From Nitrospirota bacterium (GTDB lineage Bacteria > Nitrospirota > Thermodesulfovibrionia > Thermodesulfovibrionales > JdFR-88), in contig JAKAHV010000031.1 of the NCBI GenBank assembly GCA_021825295.1, positions 1-37,246 on the forward strand: DNA of 37,246 bases, given 5' to 3'. Position 1 is the first letter of the stretch. Each line of letters begins with the position of its first letter. Shown one piece after another: positions 8,063-15,600 of this stretch. Below the pieces are notes generated by a model. It saw only the letters and a list, made by a program, of their open reading frames with translations. It was not told the origin of the DNA and did not search any database. Both the position numbers and the translations under genes were made by a program.

Positions 8063-9012
8063 GCGCCGGCGCGCCAGCGGTCCTTGCGCAGGGGCTGACC
8101 AAGCGGTTCAACTCCTTTACGGCCGTGGACCATCTCGACCTGGGAATCGAAAAGGGCGAAATCGCGGGCTTTATCGGCCCCAACGGAGCGGGGAAATCGA
8201 CCACCATCCGCATGTTGTGCGGACTGCTGCACCCAAGCGAAGGGCGCGCCTCGGTAGCCGGCTTCGATGTGGACCGCCAGCCGGAGGCCGTTCGCGAGCA
8301 TATCGGCTACATGTCGCAGAAATTTTCGCTTTACGGAGACCTGACGGTGCGCGAGAACCTCCTTTTTTTTGGCGGCATCTACCGGGTCCCCCGCCAAAGC
8401 TTCGAGGAGCGGATGCGGTTTGCCATCTCCATGGCCGGGCTTGAGGGCCGGGAGAACGCCCTGGTGCGCACGCTTGCCGGAGGCTGGAAGCAGCGCCTGG
8501 CGCTTGGCTGCGCGATACTCCACCGGCCCCCTATCCTCTTCCTGGACGAGCCCACATCGGGAGTCGAACCGGAGGCCAGGCGGCGCTTCTGGGACCTCAT
8601 ACACGAACTCGCGGCGCAGGAAGTCACCATTCTCGTCTCCACCCACTACATGGACGAGGCGGAGTACTGCAACCGCATCTCGCTCATCGACCGCGGCAGA
8701 CTCATCGCCAGCGGGACACCCAGTGAGCTGCGCGCGCGCCGCCTGGGGGGCGACCTCTTCGAAATAAGCTGCGCGCCGCTCGGGGCCGCGGTAAAAGTCC
8801 TGACCGGCGCGCCAGGCGTGGTCGAGGCCGCCATCTTTGGCGACAAGCTCCATGTCGTGCTGGGCAGCGGCGGCCTTGGCGCAGCCGATCTGCCTGGTTT
8901 CCTCGGCAGGCACGGCATTCAGGCCGGCCCCGCCCGCCGCGTGACACCAAGCCTGGAAGACGTCTTCGTCCAGCTCGTCTCCGGCGGGCAGAAACAGAGG
9001 AGCGCGACATGA
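8059..9012 (+). CDS. ABC transporter ATP-binding protein, second NBD (YbhF C-half-like)
   Basis: A 317-aa partner ATPase. Walker A GPNGAGKST at 40-48, Walker B ILFLDE at 159-164 and H-loop STHYMDEAE with His196 are canonical, but the signature is LAGGW (139-143) instead of LSGGM/Q. In a head-to-tail heterodimer this altered signature would face the Walker site of the first ATPase, which itself lacks the switch histidine. Both defects therefore fall on the same composite site and the other site is fully canonical. Overlaps the permease start by four bases (ATGA). Energises export with the two downstream permeases. Confidence 0.9.
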   Translation: MSAGAPAVLAQGLTKRFNSFTAVDHLDLGIEKGEIAGFIGPNGAGKSTTIRMLCGLLHPSEGRASVAGFDVDRQPEAVREHIGYMSQKFSLYGDLTVRENLLFFGGIYRVPRQSFEERMRFAISMAGLEGRENALVRTLAGGWKQRLALGCAILHRPPILFLDEPTSGVEPEARRRFWDLIHELAAQEVTILVSTHYMDEAEYCNRISLIDRGRLIASGTPSELRARRLGGDLFEISCAPLGAAVKVLTGAPGVVEAAIFGDKLHVVLGSGGLGAADLPGFLGRHGIQAGPARRVTPSLEDVFVQLVSGGQKQRSAT

Positions 9013-10145
9013 ATCTCCGGCGGACGTTTGCCATGGCGTACAAGGAGGCGCTGCAAATCTGGCGTGACCCGCGCAGCCTGGCCATTGCCCTCCTGATGCC
9101 CCTGATGCAGTTGGTCTTGCTCGGATATGGCGTCAGTCTCGACATCAAGCATGTGCCGCTGTGCGTATTTGACCAGGAAAACAGCCAGCAGAGCCGCGCC
9201 GTCGTGGACAGGTTCGTCTCTTCGGACTGGTTCTCGATAAGCCACACAATCAATCGCCAGTCCGGCATTGGTTACGCCCTGGACCGCGGCGATTGCATCG
9301 CCGCCCTCGTCATCCCGGCCGACTTCTCGCGCCGGCTTTCGACTGTGGGCGCCGCGCCCGTTCAGGCTGTCTTCGACGCAACCGACGTCAACACTACCAA
9401 TGTCGCGCTGGGCTACGCCCAGGGCGCGGTGGCGCAGGCCAACGCGCAGATCGCCGCACAGTGGGCCGCCTCCCAGGGCGTCCTGCCGTCGTTGGTAGGC
9501 CAGGTCGATCTCGAACCAAGCACCTGGTTCAACGAGACCCTGGAAAGCCGCAACTTCATCATCCCTGGTGTGGTCGCGGTGATACTTTCGCTAGTGGGCG
9601 CCGAGCTCACATCTCTGACCATCTCGCGCGAATGGGAGCGTGGGACCATGGAGCAACTGATATCGACGCCTGTCACGCCGCTTGAAGTCATGCTTGGCAA
9701 GCTCACGCCGTATTTTGCAATCGGCTTTTTCGATGCCGGGTTCTGCCTCGTCAGCGCCGTCTACTGGTTCCGCGTGCCTTTCCGGGGCAATATCGGCACT
9801 CTGCTTGCCACTACAGCGCTATTCATTGTGGTCGTGCTCGGCATCGGTTATCTCATCTCCGCGCGAATCCGCAGCCAGCTCGGGGCAAGCCAGATCGCCC
9901 TTCTCGTCACCATGCTGCCGGCGACCCTGCTTTCGGGCTTTACCTTTCCGCTCGATCAGATGCCCGCCCTTGTCCGCGCCATCTCGCTGGCCGTCTATGC
10001 CCGGTATTATGTCACGATCCTGCGTTCGGTCTTTCTAAAAGGCAGCGGGCTCTACGATTTATGGGCGCCGCTTCTTGGCCTCTCAATCTATGCCGTGGCC
10101 GTCATCTGGCTGGCGGCGCGGGCCCTTCACAAGCGCCTGGATTAG
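9009..10145 (+). CDS. ABC-2 type permease (YbhS-like)
   Basis: A 378-aa inner-membrane permease. One N-terminal membrane helix (about residues 25-45, SLAIALLMPLMQLVLLGYG) is followed by a roughly 130-residue periplasmic domain containing PADFSRRLS and TWFNETLESRNFIIPG, then five hydrophobic segments in the C-terminal half. The motif WERGTMEQLISTPVTPLEVMLGK is the cytoplasmic coupling region of ABC-2 permeases. The next permease starts four bases after the stop. The two permeases are paralogous in layout and presumably form the heterodimeric channel. Confidence 0.88.
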   Translation: MNLRRTFAMAYKEALQIWRDPRSLAIALLMPLMQLVLLGYGVSLDIKHVPLCVFDQENSQQSRAVVDRFVSSDWFSISHTINRQSGIGYALDRGDCIAALVIPADFSRRLSTVGAAPVQAVFDATDVNTTNVALGYAQGAVAQANAQIAAQWAASQGVLPSLVGQVDLEPSTWFNETLESRNFIIPGVVAVILSLVGAELTSLTISREWERGTMEQLISTPVTPLEVMLGKLTPYFAIGFFDAGFCLVSAVYWFRVPFRGNIGTLLATTALFIVVVLGIGYLISARIRSQLGASQIALLVTMLPATLLSGFTFPLDQMPALVRAISLAVYARYYVTILRSVFLKGSGLYDLWAPLLGLSIYAVAVIWLAARALHKRLD

Positions 10146-10149
10146 CGCC

Positions 10150-11280
10150 ATGCTCGAACGCCTGCCGGTCATGCTGATAAAAGAGTTCGTCCAGCTCAGG
10201 CGCGACCGCTGGGCGATGTTTCGCCTCATCGTCCCCATGATCATCCAGATGCTCGTCTTCGGATACGCGGCCACTTTCACGGTAAGCCATGTATCGACCG
10301 CAGTTCTGGACCTGGACCGGAGCCGGGCCAGCCGCAGCCTGATATCGCACTTCGTCGCCACTTCCCGCTTCGACGTCGTCGATGTCGCCCGAAACCAGGG
10401 CGACATCACCCGCGACATAGACCACGGCGCCGCCGTAATCGCCGTCGTCATCCATGCCGGTTTCGGACGCCGCCTGGAAAATGGCAGGAGCGCGCCGCTT
10501 CAGGTGATTGTGGACGGGACCAACTCCAATACGGCCCTTATCGCGCTGGGCTATATCAGCCAGATCGTCTCCCGGTTCTCCGCCGAGCAGGCAGGGCGCG
10601 CCGCTTCCTTTCGCACAAGCGTCGCCGCCCCTGAAATCGGGATTGCGCTTCAGACATACCCATGGTTCAACGAGGCGCTGGAAGACCGCTGGTTCTTTAT
10701 CCCGGGCGTCATCGGCACCCTCACCCTGCTGCAGATAGTCAGTCTCACCGCATTTGCCATCGTGCGCGAACGGGAAGCCGGCACGCTCGAACAGATCATG
10801 GTCAGCCCTATCCGGCCGGTCGAGTTCATACTCGGAAAGACTGTGCCGTATTTCCTCATCGGTCTGGGCGACATCGCGATGGTAAGCTCAATCGGCATCT
10901 TCTGGTTCCATGTGCCTTTCATCGGAAACCCGTTGGTCATGCTCCTGGAAGCGTCTCTTTACCTGCTGGCGACGCTCGGCCTGGGTCTCCTGTTGTCCAC
11001 GTTCTCCCGGACCCAGCAGCAGGCATTCGCTCTGAACTTCTTTTTCGTCAACCCTCTCTACATTCTTTCGGGCTTCGCCTTCCCGATTGCGTCCATGCCC
11101 AAACTGCTGCAATGGTTCACTTTCATCAATCCCCTTCGTTATTTCCTCGTTGTCATTCGCGCCGTTTTTTTAAAGGGGGTGGGGCTGAAGGTGCTATGGC
11201 CGGATTTGAGCGCTATGGCGCTGCTCGCGCTGGTCATGCTGACGGTAAGCGTGCTTCGCTTCCGCAAGTCGCTGGATTAG
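10150..11280 (+). CDS. ABC-2 type permease (YbhR-like)
   Basis: A 376-aa permease with the same layout as its neighbour: an N-terminal helix (IVPMIIQMLVFGYA), a periplasmic domain with HAGFGRRLE and YPWFNEALEDRWFFIPG, a coupling motif EREAGTLEQIMVSPIRPVEFILGK and five C-terminal hydrophobic segments. The open frame extends back to 10075 inside the upstream gene, but the ATG at 10150 gives a normal N-terminus (MLERLPVMLIKEF) and fits the operon spacing. Last gene of the exporter unit; a perfect hairpin follows seven bases after the stop. Confidence 0.88.
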   Translation: MLERLPVMLIKEFVQLRRDRWAMFRLIVPMIIQMLVFGYAATFTVSHVSTAVLDLDRSRASRSLISHFVATSRFDVVDVARNQGDITRDIDHGAAVIAVVIHAGFGRRLENGRSAPLQVIVDGTNSNTALIALGYISQIVSRFSAEQAGRAASFRTSVAAPEIGIALQTYPWFNEALEDRWFFIPGVIGTLTLLQIVSLTAFAIVREREAGTLEQIMVSPIRPVEFILGKTVPYFLIGLGDIAMVSSIGIFWFHVPFIGNPLVMLLEASLYLLATLGLGLLLSTFSRTQQQAFALNFFFVNPLYILSGFAFPIASMPKLLQWFTFINPLRYFLVVIRAVFLKGVGLKVLWPDLSAMALLALVMLTVSVLRFRKSLD

Positions 11281-11286
11281 CGGGTT

Positions 11287-11313
11287 ATGCGCCACCTTCT
11301 TGAGATGGCGCAT
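11287..11313. terminator. Hairpin between convergent genes
   Basis: ATGCGCCA at 11287-11294 and TGGCGCAT at 11306-11313 form a perfect eight-base stem with an 11-base loop. It lies between the convergent permease and oxidoreductase genes and could end transcription from both sides, although neither flank has a long T-run. Confidence 0.45.
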
Positions 11314-11329
11314 GTTATGGTTGTCTGCT

Positions 11330-12358
11330 TCAGGGACGGATTTGCAGCACGATTCTCCCGAGGACGTGCCCCTGTTCCAGGCGTTCATGCGCCTTCGCGG
11401 CCTGATCGAGGGGATAAGTTGCCGCAATCGGCACCTTGAGCCCGGCTTCGGCAACAGCCAGTTGCAGCCGTCTGAACCAGTCGGAGCCGGCCTCCCCGTT
11501 GTATGCCTTTATGGTGATCCGGCGGCGCTTCCCGGGCTCGGGCTCGACGCCGTTTGGATATGCGATCCGGCCCCCCGGGCGGACAAGGTCAAGGCATTGC
11601 TCGAGCATATCGCTGCCGGCAAGCGCAAGGACCGCGTCCAGTCCGTCGGGGGCAAGCGCGCGGAGCTGCCCGGCGGCATCGGGGCTTCTGGCGTCAAATA
11701 CGTCATCGGCGCCCAGTCCCTGCACAAATGCAGCCGCATCGCTGCCGGATGCCGTGCCTATTACCCTGGCGCCCCGCAGTTTCGCGAACTGGACGGCAAG
11801 CGAGCCCACCGCCCCGGATGCCCCGAAGATCAGTACAGTCTCATTCTCGCCCACGTGCAGGACATCGTCGATGCCTTGGAGCGCCGTAAGCCCCGTCACC
11901 GCGGCCGCGGCCGCCTCCGGCAAGGTGAGTTGCTCCGGCGCAAGCGCCACGCCTCCGGCATCCACCGTCACATACTCCGCGTAGAACCCGCCTTTCGGGT
12001 TCTCGTACCGGGCGGCCCAGACCCGGTCGCCAGTGTGGAAACGCCGCACGCGCGACCCCTTGTCCGCAATAAAACCAGCGCCATCGGCCCCCGGCACAAG
12101 GGGAAATCTCACCGATTTGCCCGCCCACGAACCATCGCGTATCTTCGCGTCCCAAAAACCCACCCCTGCCGCCTGCAGCGCGATGACCACCTCGTTCGGC
12201 CCCGGCTTTTGCACCGGCAGCGTATGCAGCGTGAGGACCTCCGGAGGACCGAACCGGTCGATAGCCGCGGCCGTCATGGATGTGTAGATATCCGCGGCCG
12301 TCTTCCCTTTTTTCTCCCTGGCGGCCGCTACCCCGCCCGAACCTGCACCTCTTGGCAT
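11330..12358 (-). CDS. Zinc-independent MDR-family NADP-dependent oxidoreductase (quinone-reductase-like)
   Basis: A medium-chain dehydrogenase/reductase lacking the zinc-ligand cysteines, as in quinone or enone reductases. The family start is MTAAAIDRFGPPEVL; then GADGAGFIADKGSRVRRFHTGDRVWA, the dinucleotide-binding loop GASGAVGSLAVQFAK and a C-terminal HERLEQGHVLGRIVLQ. These enzymes reduce C=C or quinone bonds with NADPH. The ORF starts at 12358 after a strong Shine-Dalgarno (GGGAGGAAGG), giving a 27-residue Gly/Ala/Lys-rich extension before the usual first Met (which would be 12277); both starts are possible. Arg is mostly CGC and Ile ATC, as in the exporter genes and unlike the nif genes, which suggests this block shares an origin with the exporter. 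Confidence 0.85.
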   Translation of the reverse strand: MPRGAGSGGVAAAREKKGKTAADIYTSMTAAAIDRFGPPEVLTLHTLPVQKPGPNEVVIALQAAGVGFWDAKIRDGSWAGKSVRFPLVPGADGAGFIADKGSRVRRFHTGDRVWAARYENPKGGFYAEYVTVDAGGVALAPEQLTLPEAAAAAVTGLTALQGIDDVLHVGENETVLIFGASGAVGSLAVQFAKLRGARVIGTASGSDAAAFVQGLGADDVFDARSPDAAGQLRALAPDGLDAVLALAGSDMLEQCLDLVRPGGRIAYPNGVEPEPGKRRRITIKAYNGEAGSDWFRRLQLAVAEAGLKVPIAATYPLDQAAKAHERLEQGHVLGRIVLQIRP

Positions 12359-12469
12359 TTTCCTTCCTCCCTTTCTCCCAAACGGTTTCTGGCCGCTCGT
12401 TTCAGGGCCCCACCGGGGCGTCTTTTGCCTCCGGTTGCCTGGATTTCATCGCACGGCCGGTATATTCGA

Positions 12470-13618
12470 TCACGCTTGTCCCGGACCGCCCGCCATGACG
12501 GCCGGAATGGTGAAGTAAAACGTGGAACCATTCCCCGGCTCGGATTCCACCCAGATGCGGCCGCCATGGCTCTCGACTATCCTCTTGCATATGGATAACC
12601 CTATCCCGGTGCCCTCATATTCCCCTTTGGATACGCGATGGAACAGCTCGAATATCTTCTCATGATGCTCCGGGGGTATTCCGATCCCATTGTCCCTGAC
12701 TGAAAAAAGCCAGTCCAGGCCGCTTCGCACGGCGCGTATTTCGATGCGCGGCGGCTCCTTGCCCCTGAATTTGATCGAGTTCGACAGCAGGTTCTGGAAA
12801 AGCTGGATCATCTGGGTCGGGTCGGCCGCTACCCTTGGCAGCTCACCCCTGACAATAGCACACCCCGCCCTTTCACAATCTATCCTGATGCTGTCCAGGA
12901 CCACATTCAATATCTCGGTCAAATTTATCAAACCCATGGCTTTCTCATGCGCGGCGGAGCCCAGGCGGGCGTATGCCAGAAGGTCGGCTATGAGGTTCTG
13001 CAACCTCAGGGCGGAGTTCAGGGCGCCCTCCAGCAATTCGGCGGACTCCCGGTCCATCTTCTCCCTGTTGCGCTTTTCAAGCATCTTAAGGTCGGCGGCC
13101 AGCGCGATAACGGGAGATTTGAGGTCATGAGACGCCAGATAGGCAAATTGTTCCAGTTCCCGGTTTTTCCTTTCAAGGTCCACGGAATATCCCTTAAGCC
13201 GGTCCTCCGCGCTCGTAAGGTCCAGCAGGGATTTTTGGAGCTGCTCGTTTGCGCTTGTAAGCTCATTTGTCCGCTGCTCCAGGGACTCGTTCGCAACCAG
13301 CAGTTCTTCCTCGGCCGACCGCATTTTGCTGATAGTCTCCTGCGAGAGACTGATCATGGTCAGGCCGAGAAAGGCGGCGCCCAGGAACACAATCCCCATG
13401 ATCAGTTCAATGGGGAATATCAGCCCCTTCACAAGAAAAAAAATGATGAAAAGATAACCGGCGAGGGAAAAGACCATCAGGGCGATCATAACGCGCCACC
13501 GGCGGCCCAATCCTGGGGGGACGCTACCGCCGATCTTCCTGCCGCGTAAAATCGCGACAAACACAAGAACGGCGCCCAGCAGAACAAGCATGGCTGCAAA
13601 GATTGGCGCTGTCATCAT
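12470..13618 (-). CDS. Membrane-bound sensor histidine kinase
   Basis: A 382-aa kinase. Three hydrophobic segments (about 5-25, 41-64, 68-90) form a membrane anchor with almost no periplasmic sensor domain. A coiled coil follows (about 93-157, heptads of Leu, Glu, Asn), then the dimerisation/phosphoacceptor helix with FAYLASHDLKSP (His164) and the catalytic domain: N-box QNLLSNSIKF, G1 DNGIGIP, F-box FELFHR, G2 GTGIGLSI. All ATP-binding boxes look intact. It resembles phytochrome/bacteriophytochrome-type HisKA kinases in its F-AYxASHDL box. No response regulator is adjacent, so the partner is elsewhere. With no extracellular domain, it may sense membrane state or an interacting protein. Confidence 0.87.
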   Translation of the reverse strand: MMTAPIFAAMLVLLGAVLVFVAILRGRKIGGSVPPGLGRRWRVMIALMVFSLAGYLFIIFFLVKGLIFPIELIMGIVFLGAAFLGLTMISLSQETISKMRSAEEELLVANESLEQRTNELTSANEQLQKSLLDLTSAEDRLKGYSVDLERKNRELEQFAYLASHDLKSPVIALAADLKMLEKRNREKMDRESAELLEGALNSALRLQNLIADLLAYARLGSAAHEKAMGLINLTEILNVVLDSIRIDCERAGCAIVRGELPRVAADPTQMIQLFQNLLSNSIKFRGKEPPRIEIRAVRSGLDWLFSVRDNGIGIPPEHHEKIFELFHRVSKGEYEGTGIGLSICKRIVESHGGRIWVESEPGNGSTFYFTIPAVMAGGPGQA

Positions 13619-13657
13619 CGATCACCAAAAAACCGGCTCTTCCGTCAAGCATCCCGG

Positions 13658-14206
13658 CTATTTCCATTTTAGCATCTGAAAGGCGCGACGGTAACGGAGC
13701 CCTTTTCTCATGCAGACAAGGTGCGTCCCGCTCCAGCCCCTGTTCGTATAAAACCCGAGGGCCGCTGAATTCGATTCGTCCCTCAGGAGCTGGACCCGCA
13801 GCAGGCCCTTGAAGGCGCACCACTTCAGGGCCTCGGACAGGAGCGCGGAGCCGATGCCGGCCCCCCTTGCGCCGCTGCGGACCACCAGGTCTTCAAGCAG
13901 CCCCACCCGGCCGCCTTCAGCCGTTGAAATCAATATTTGAACGGAGCACATCCCAAGAACCCGGCCGCCTTTTTCTGCAACAAGGACGAGGGCCGAATTG
14001 CGGGCATTAATCAGCGCGCCAAGCCCCTTCCCCTGCTTTTCCGGTTCCGGTTCGAAATCCGATTCCATGGAGAACAACTCTTTGAGTAGCCCGCACATTT
14101 CAGGCACGTCGGATATTCCGGCCCGCCGGATGACGATCTCCCCAAAGCACGTCTTTTTTACAGTTCCACGTGAGTGTGGCATTTCCTGGCGCATACCCTT
14201 TCGCAT
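13658..14206 (-). CDS. GNAT-family N-acetyltransferase at the end of the nif operon
   Basis: A 182-aa GNAT fold: beta-strand IVIRRAGISDVPEMCGLL, central strand LVLVAEKGGRVLGMCSV, and the acetyl-CoA pyrophosphate loop RSGARGAGIGSALL, followed by the helix/strand NSAALGFYTNRGW. It would transfer an acetyl group to an amine, target unknown. It overlaps the ferredoxin gene by 49 bases on the same strand, indicating co-transcription with the nitrogen-fixation genes, where GNAT proteins are occasionally found. The start is uncertain: Met codons at 14194 and 14182 or a shorter start would reduce the overlap. No other gene follows in this orientation before the kinase. Confidence 0.8.
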   Translation of the reverse strand: MRKGMRQEMPHSRGTVKKTCFGEIVIRRAGISDVPEMCGLLKELFSMESDFEPEPEKQGKGLGALINARNSALVLVAEKGGRVLGMCSVQILISTAEGGRVGLLEDLVVRSGARGAGIGSALLSEALKWCAFKGLLRVQLLRDESNSAALGFYTNRGWSGTHLVCMRKGLRYRRAFQMLKWK

Positions 14207-14433
14207 GCCCCGCAGCCTATGCAGTTGGCCGGGTTGGCCACCGACATCACCTTGTTGCCCATGTCGTCTCCGTACTCGTCCTTCCCCTCGAAAGGTTTCT
14301 CCATGAGTTCCAAAACGCCCATGCCGCAGACTTTATAGCACCGGCCGCAGCCTATGCACCTGTTTGCATCTATGGATTCCATGAACCTGGGGCGCCACTG
14401 CCTGCCGCCCCTTGTGTAATTCACCACCGGCAT
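14158..14433 (-). CDS. fdxB: Nitrogenase-associated 2[4Fe-4S] ferredoxin (FdxB / ferredoxin III-like)
   Basis: A 91-aa ferredoxin with two cluster motifs: CIGCGRCYKVCG (about residues 26-37) and CIGCGACERVC (about 71-81). The spacer between them, including GKDEYGDDMGNKVMSVANP, is the nif-type ferredoxin III insertion. Such proteins donate electrons for nitrogenase or FeMo-cofactor assembly. It is ten bases downstream of nifI2 and overlaps the acetyltransferase gene, so it is part of the nif transcript. Length and both Cys sets are complete. Confidence 0.85.
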   Translation of the reverse strand: MPVVNYTRGGRQWRPRFMESIDANRCIGCGRCYKVCGMGVLELMEKPFEGKDEYGDDMGNKVMSVANPANCIGCGACERVCARKCHTHVEL

Positions 14434-14443
14434 ATTTTCCCTC

Positions 14444-14860
14444 CTATGAGATCGCCTCTTCGTCCGTCTCCCCGGTCCTCACCCGCAGGGCTCCCTCCAG
14501 GGGCGACACAAACACCTTGCCGTCCCCGTGCCTGCCGGTACGGTTCACCTTTATTACCGACTCCACGATCCTGTCCACCACGTCATCGGGCGCTATCATC
14601 GTAAGCATCCTCTTCGGCACAAAGAGGGCGATCTTGGGCAGCGTATGCTCAAGGGCATATGCGGAGGGAGTGGGTTTTAGTTTCACGGCGGCGCAAAAAC
14701 TCTCCGGCATTTCGGAGTCCATCTCCGCGCAGAGCGCCCCTTTCTGCTTTCCCCGTCCATCCACGCTCTGGATGGTCAGCGACGGATAACCCAGTTCCTC
14801 CAGGACCATCCTGGTTTCTGGCAGCTTGTCCCGCCTGATTATGGCGGTGATCTCCTTCAT
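14444..14860 (-). CDS. nifI2: NifI2, PII-family post-translational regulator of nitrogenase
   Basis: A 138-aa PII protein with the longer T-loop region of NifI2. Visible: start KEITAIIRRDKLPETRMVLEELGYPSLT, the RGKQKG segment, a T-loop insertion rich in Met/Glu, VPKRMLTMIAPDDVVDRIVESVIKVNRTGRHGDGKVFVSP (the C-loop that binds nucleotide and 2-oxoglutarate). In methanogens NifI1 and NifI2 together inhibit NifDK when 2-oxoglutarate is low. It overlaps nifI1 by four bases (ATGA). In archaea and clostridia these genes sit between nifH and nifD; here they are downstream of nifX. Confidence 0.88.
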   Translation of the reverse strand: MKEITAIIRRDKLPETRMVLEELGYPSLTIQSVDGRGKQKGALCAEMDSEMPESFCAAVKLKPTPSAYALEHTLPKIALFVPKRMLTMIAPDDVVDRIVESVIKVNRTGRHGDGKVFVSPLEGALRVRTGETDEEAIS

Positions 14861-15174
14861 AATCCGGCCTCCCCGGTCCTCACGGTATAAGCCGATTCAA
14901 CCTGGCTGACGAATATCTTCCCATCGCCTATGAACCCCGTCTTCGCCTTGTCCTGTATTATCCTGATGACCTTGTCCGCGTCCTCGTCGTCCACTACCGT
15001 CATAATAAGGGTCTTCGGCAATTCGTCATAATGGACGGGGCCTATCTGAAGCCCTTTCTGCTTGCCCCTTCCAAACACCGGCATCTTCGTAAGCGATGGA
15101 AACCCCGCGCCCTCGAGCGCCAGCACCACCTCCTGCTCCTTTTCGGGTCTTATGAAAGCCCTTATCATTTTCAT
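14857..15174 (-). CDS. nifI1: NifI1, PII-family post-translational regulator of nitrogenase
   Basis: A 105-aa PII protein: MKMIRAFIRPEKEQEVVLALE, the T-loop segment FGRGKQKGLQIGPVHYDELPK, and DKAKTGFIGDGKIFVSQVE. It partners NifI2 in switching off nitrogenase. The frame allows an ATG at 15183, but AAGGAG abuts that codon. The ATG at 15174 lies nine bases after the same Shine-Dalgarno and gives the normal PII N-terminus, so I chose it. The gene starts 21 bases after nifX. Confidence 0.88.
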   Translation of the reverse strand: MKMIRAFIRPEKEQEVVLALEGAGFPSLTKMPVFGRGKQKGLQIGPVHYDELPKTLIMTVVDDEDADKVIRIIQDKAKTGFIGDGKIFVSQVESAYTVRTGEAGL

Positions 15175-15195
15175 GTGCGCCATCTCCTTTTCTCT

Positions 15196-15600
15196 TTAAG
15201 CGGTCTCATTTTCCCCCATGGCCCTTCGAAGCCACGGCGGCATGGATCTGTTTATGGTCCGTTGCAACTCCATAAGCGCGTCCTGTATGCCTGTCGGTCC
15301 TTTCACCTTCACGGGCATTATCCTTTTCCTTACAAGCCTGGCCGCAGCCGGTCCGCCGATCTCGGTAAAATAAACGATCCGACAGTCCGAGAGCCTGTCC
15401 ACCTTGGCCTGGACCTTGTCCTCATGTATCTGCCCCATGCCCTTGCTGGCCTCTATTTCCGTGTCCAGCCCTTCGGCAAATCTCCTGAACTCAAGAAATT
15501 CGCAAGACGCGCGGGTTATGTCATATACGGCAAATAGCCCGGCCCTGCCGAAATGTTCGTCCACGCTTGTGCCGTCAGCGGTAGCAAAAGCAATCTTCAT
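15196..15600 (-). CDS. nifX: NifX/NafY-type dinitrogenase FeMo-cofactor carrier
   Basis: A 134-aa single-domain protein of the NifX/NifB-C-terminal family: MKIAFATADGTSVDEHFGRAGLFAVYDI contains the conserved His (HFGRA) that binds cofactor precursors, followed by EDKVQAKVDRLSDCRIVYFTEIGGPAAARLVRKRIMPVK. These proteins shuttle NifB-co or FeMo-co between NifB, NifEN and NifDK. NifB in this locus lacks such a C-terminal domain, so this is the only copy here. Start overlaps the nifEN stop by four bases (ATGA). Confidence 0.88.
   Translation of the reverse strand: MKIAFATADGTSVDEHFGRAGLFAVYDITRASCEFLEFRRFAEGLDTEIEASKGMGQIHEDKVQAKVDRLSDCRIVYFTEIGGPAAARLVRKRIMPVKVKGPTGIQDALMELQRTINRSMPPWLRRAMGENETA

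Noticed and set aside
7717..8913. 398-aa minus-strand ORF across the two ABC ATPase genes
   Set aside because: It spans two real genes on the opposite strand, has no domain and results from high GC3.
11300..12598. 432-aa plus-strand ORF over the oxidoreductase gene
   Set aside because: Shadow of the MDR gene; arginine- and histidine-rich without domain signal.
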